Source: Rhodohalobacter sp. 614A (GTDB lineage Bacteria; Bacteroidota; Rhodothermia; Balneolales; Balneolaceae). From it: a stretch of DNA of 64,000 bases. Positions 63,105-64,000 of the stretch are shown piece after piece (within the stretch, counting starts at the first letter, position 1; each line of letters begins with the position of its first letter). A program made the position numbers and the translations under genes. The stretch covers positions 666,182 to 730,181 of the forward strand of contig NZ_JAKEDS010000003.1 in NCBI RefSeq assembly GCF_021462415.1, read 5' to 3'. The notes beneath the pieces are model-generated. The model was not told where the DNA came from and did no database searches. It saw nothing but the letters and a program-made list of their open reading frames with translations.

Positions 63105-63695
63105 TCAGAGAAGAGCCATCAAACCAAAAAAGATTAGCAGACCTAATAACCCCGCATGGTTTTTCAGGTACTCTCTCATAAATTTCGAACTGTTATAGAA
63201 GTGAGTTTTAACCGTTCGAATATTGATATTAAGCAAATCCGCAACCTCAGAATTGGAATGACCCTTGAGGGTTCTCAACTCAAACACTTCTCTCTTTCGG
63301 TCCGAAAGTTCTTTTAGTCCCTCTTTCACAATATCATGATACTCTTTGTATACCAACTCATCTTCCGTAAGATTTTGTTGCGGAAGTTGGTTTGATTTAA
63401 TATCAGAAATTGAAATAATCTCATCTTTCTTATCACGAATCATGTTCAAAACATGATTTCTGAGCATGATAAAAAGAAATCCTTTTATAGATTTCGAGTC
63501 GTCAATTCTGGCTCTTTTTTCCCACAACTTGACAAAAACATCCTGAACAGCATCTTCGGCCAGGTCCGGACTCTTTACATATTTTTTTGCGATATAATAC
63601 ATCTGGACGTGGTAACGGTCATATATTTCCCGGAAAGCTTTTTTGTTACCAGCTCTGATTTTTATGGCTAAATCTGTATCGTTCAGATCATACAT
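63105..63695 (-). CDS. ECF sigma factor, Bacteroides-expansion type (module C)
   Basis: This ECF sigma factor is 196 residues from the ATG at 63695; the frame is open four codons further to a TTG at 63707, which is less likely. Region 2 has AFREIYDRYHVQMYYIAKKY and AEDAVQDVFVKLWEK; region 4 has LSDRKREVFELRTLKGHSN followed by EVADLLNINIRTV. The C-terminus is strongly hydrophobic (GLLGLLIFFGLMALL), long enough for a membrane helix. It should direct transcription of module C. A good Bacteroidota-type promoter lies about 173 bases upstream. Confidence 0.92.
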   Translation of the reverse strand: MYDLNDTDLAIKIRAGNKKAFREIYDRYHVQMYYIAKKYVKSPDLAEDAVQDVFVKLWEKRARIDDSKSIKGFLFIMLRNHVLNMIRDKKDEIISISDIKSNQLPQQNLTEDELVYKEYHDIVKEGLKELSDRKREVFELRTLKGHSNSEVADLLNINIRTVKTHFYNSSKFMREYLKNHAGLLGLLIFFGLMALL

Positions 63696-64000
63696 TACAA
63701 CGTTCAAAAGTAGAATTCGAGCTATCGACAGAAGTGTTATTTAATTAATACGGTTTTATTCTCAATAGCAAGTAGAAAATTTCAGTTATGATATAGTCAG
63801 AATAATAAATGATTTTTTTCAGTGAAATTAACTATTTACTTCCCGAATACTTGAGTAGAAAATTCAACAAAAGTATTCTTTGGGGTACTGATGACCAATT
63901 GTAGCCCGTGCTTCCGATTCATTTTCCTCTAAGGTTCGATTAATCCCGATAGCTCTCTGCGGTTGTCACTGTATACAAAGTTAGCAAGCTTTAAAATGAA
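63696..64000. other. Right-edge intergenic region upstream of module C sigma gene
   Basis: No supported gene lies here. It contains the candidate promoter at 63868-63898 and a second possible -7 element (63976-63983, TAACTTTG on the coding strand) whose -33 would lie outside the window. A short stop-to-stop frame on the minus strand (about 63866-63970) has no start codon or recognisable family. Confidence 0.4.
63868..63898 (-). promoter_or_regulatory. Candidate Bacteroidota-type promoter of module C sigma gene
   Basis: On the coding strand TTG is followed after exactly 20 bases by TACTTTTG, which fits the Bacteroidota consensus of TTG or TTTG, 19-21 bases, TAnnTTTG. It would give a leader of about 165 bases before the sigma start codon. 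It is the best match to this promoter type that I found in the window. Confidence 0.5.

Noticed and set aside
63866..63970. Short minus-strand frame with protein-like composition at the right edge
   Set aside because: It has no start codon, no known motif, and overlaps the best promoter candidate. It could be a decayed gene end, but this cannot be supported.
1..64000. CRISPR arrays, tRNA, rRNA, toxin-antitoxin or phage defence genes
   Set aside because: No regularly spaced repeats, no cloverleaf or rRNA text, and no defence or mobile-element protein motifs were seen.

Overview
The window looks like chromosomal DNA of an aerobic Gram-negative member of the Bacteroidota/Balneolota group. The evidence is three TonB-dependent SusC/SusD pairs, each preceded by an ECF sigma factor and a FecR-type anti-sigma factor, plus many lipoproteins, Tat-signal enzymes, Cys-type sulfatases, FG-GAP/ASPIC proteins and PQQ/cytochrome c dehydrogenases. 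All 40 genes I support, and one gene remnant, lie on the minus strand, so the window reads biologically from 64000 down to 1. I see no rRNA, tRNA, CRISPR array, transposase or integrase.

The sequence divides into three regulatory-catabolic modules, each opening with sigma, then fecR, susC and susD.

Module C (63695 to 40300) follows its SusCD with two Tat-exported UxuA-like TIM-barrel proteins, a Sec-exported RraA-like protein, two Tat-exported enolase-superfamily dehydratases around a BASS-type transporter, a PQQ/cytochrome c dehydrogenase, an SMP-30-type lactonase lipoprotein, a TatA, a KDG kinase, a KDPG aldolase and a giant FG-GAP/ASPIC lipoprotein. Together these read as an Entner-Doudoroff-type sugar or sugar-acid route. 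Its oxidation, lactone hydrolysis and dehydration steps appear to be outside the inner membrane; only the kinase and aldolase appear cytoplasmic.

Module B (39240 to 22247) follows its SusCD with four Cys-type sulfatases and no glycosidase. A strong terminator comes next, then an ankyrin lipoprotein and an octaheme-HEAT-TPR lipoprotein. A second, truncated ankyrin gene lies just upstream of module B. Beyond its stop is a recognisable remnant of the octaheme gene's 3' end. The two ankyrin copies share 320 of 337 bases in the same orientation (hand alignment), so they form direct repeats bracketing the sulfatase island.

Module A (21936 to 1) follows its SusCD with a YdfG-like SDR, IolB, IolC, a class I aldolase, IolD, an MFS transporter, a terminator, another PQQ/cytochrome c dehydrogenase, another FG-GAP/ASPIC lipoprotein, a Tat-signal DUF1080 protein and the start of an MmsA/IolA dehydrogenase cut by the window edge. 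This is an inositol catabolic locus. IolG and IolE are not in the window and may lie beyond position 1.

No polysaccharide lyase or glycoside hydrolase is present anywhere, so the three SusCD systems probably import small oligomers, sugar acids, polyols or sulfated small molecules rather than start the breakdown of polymers. Assignments come from reading sequence motifs; no database search was run.
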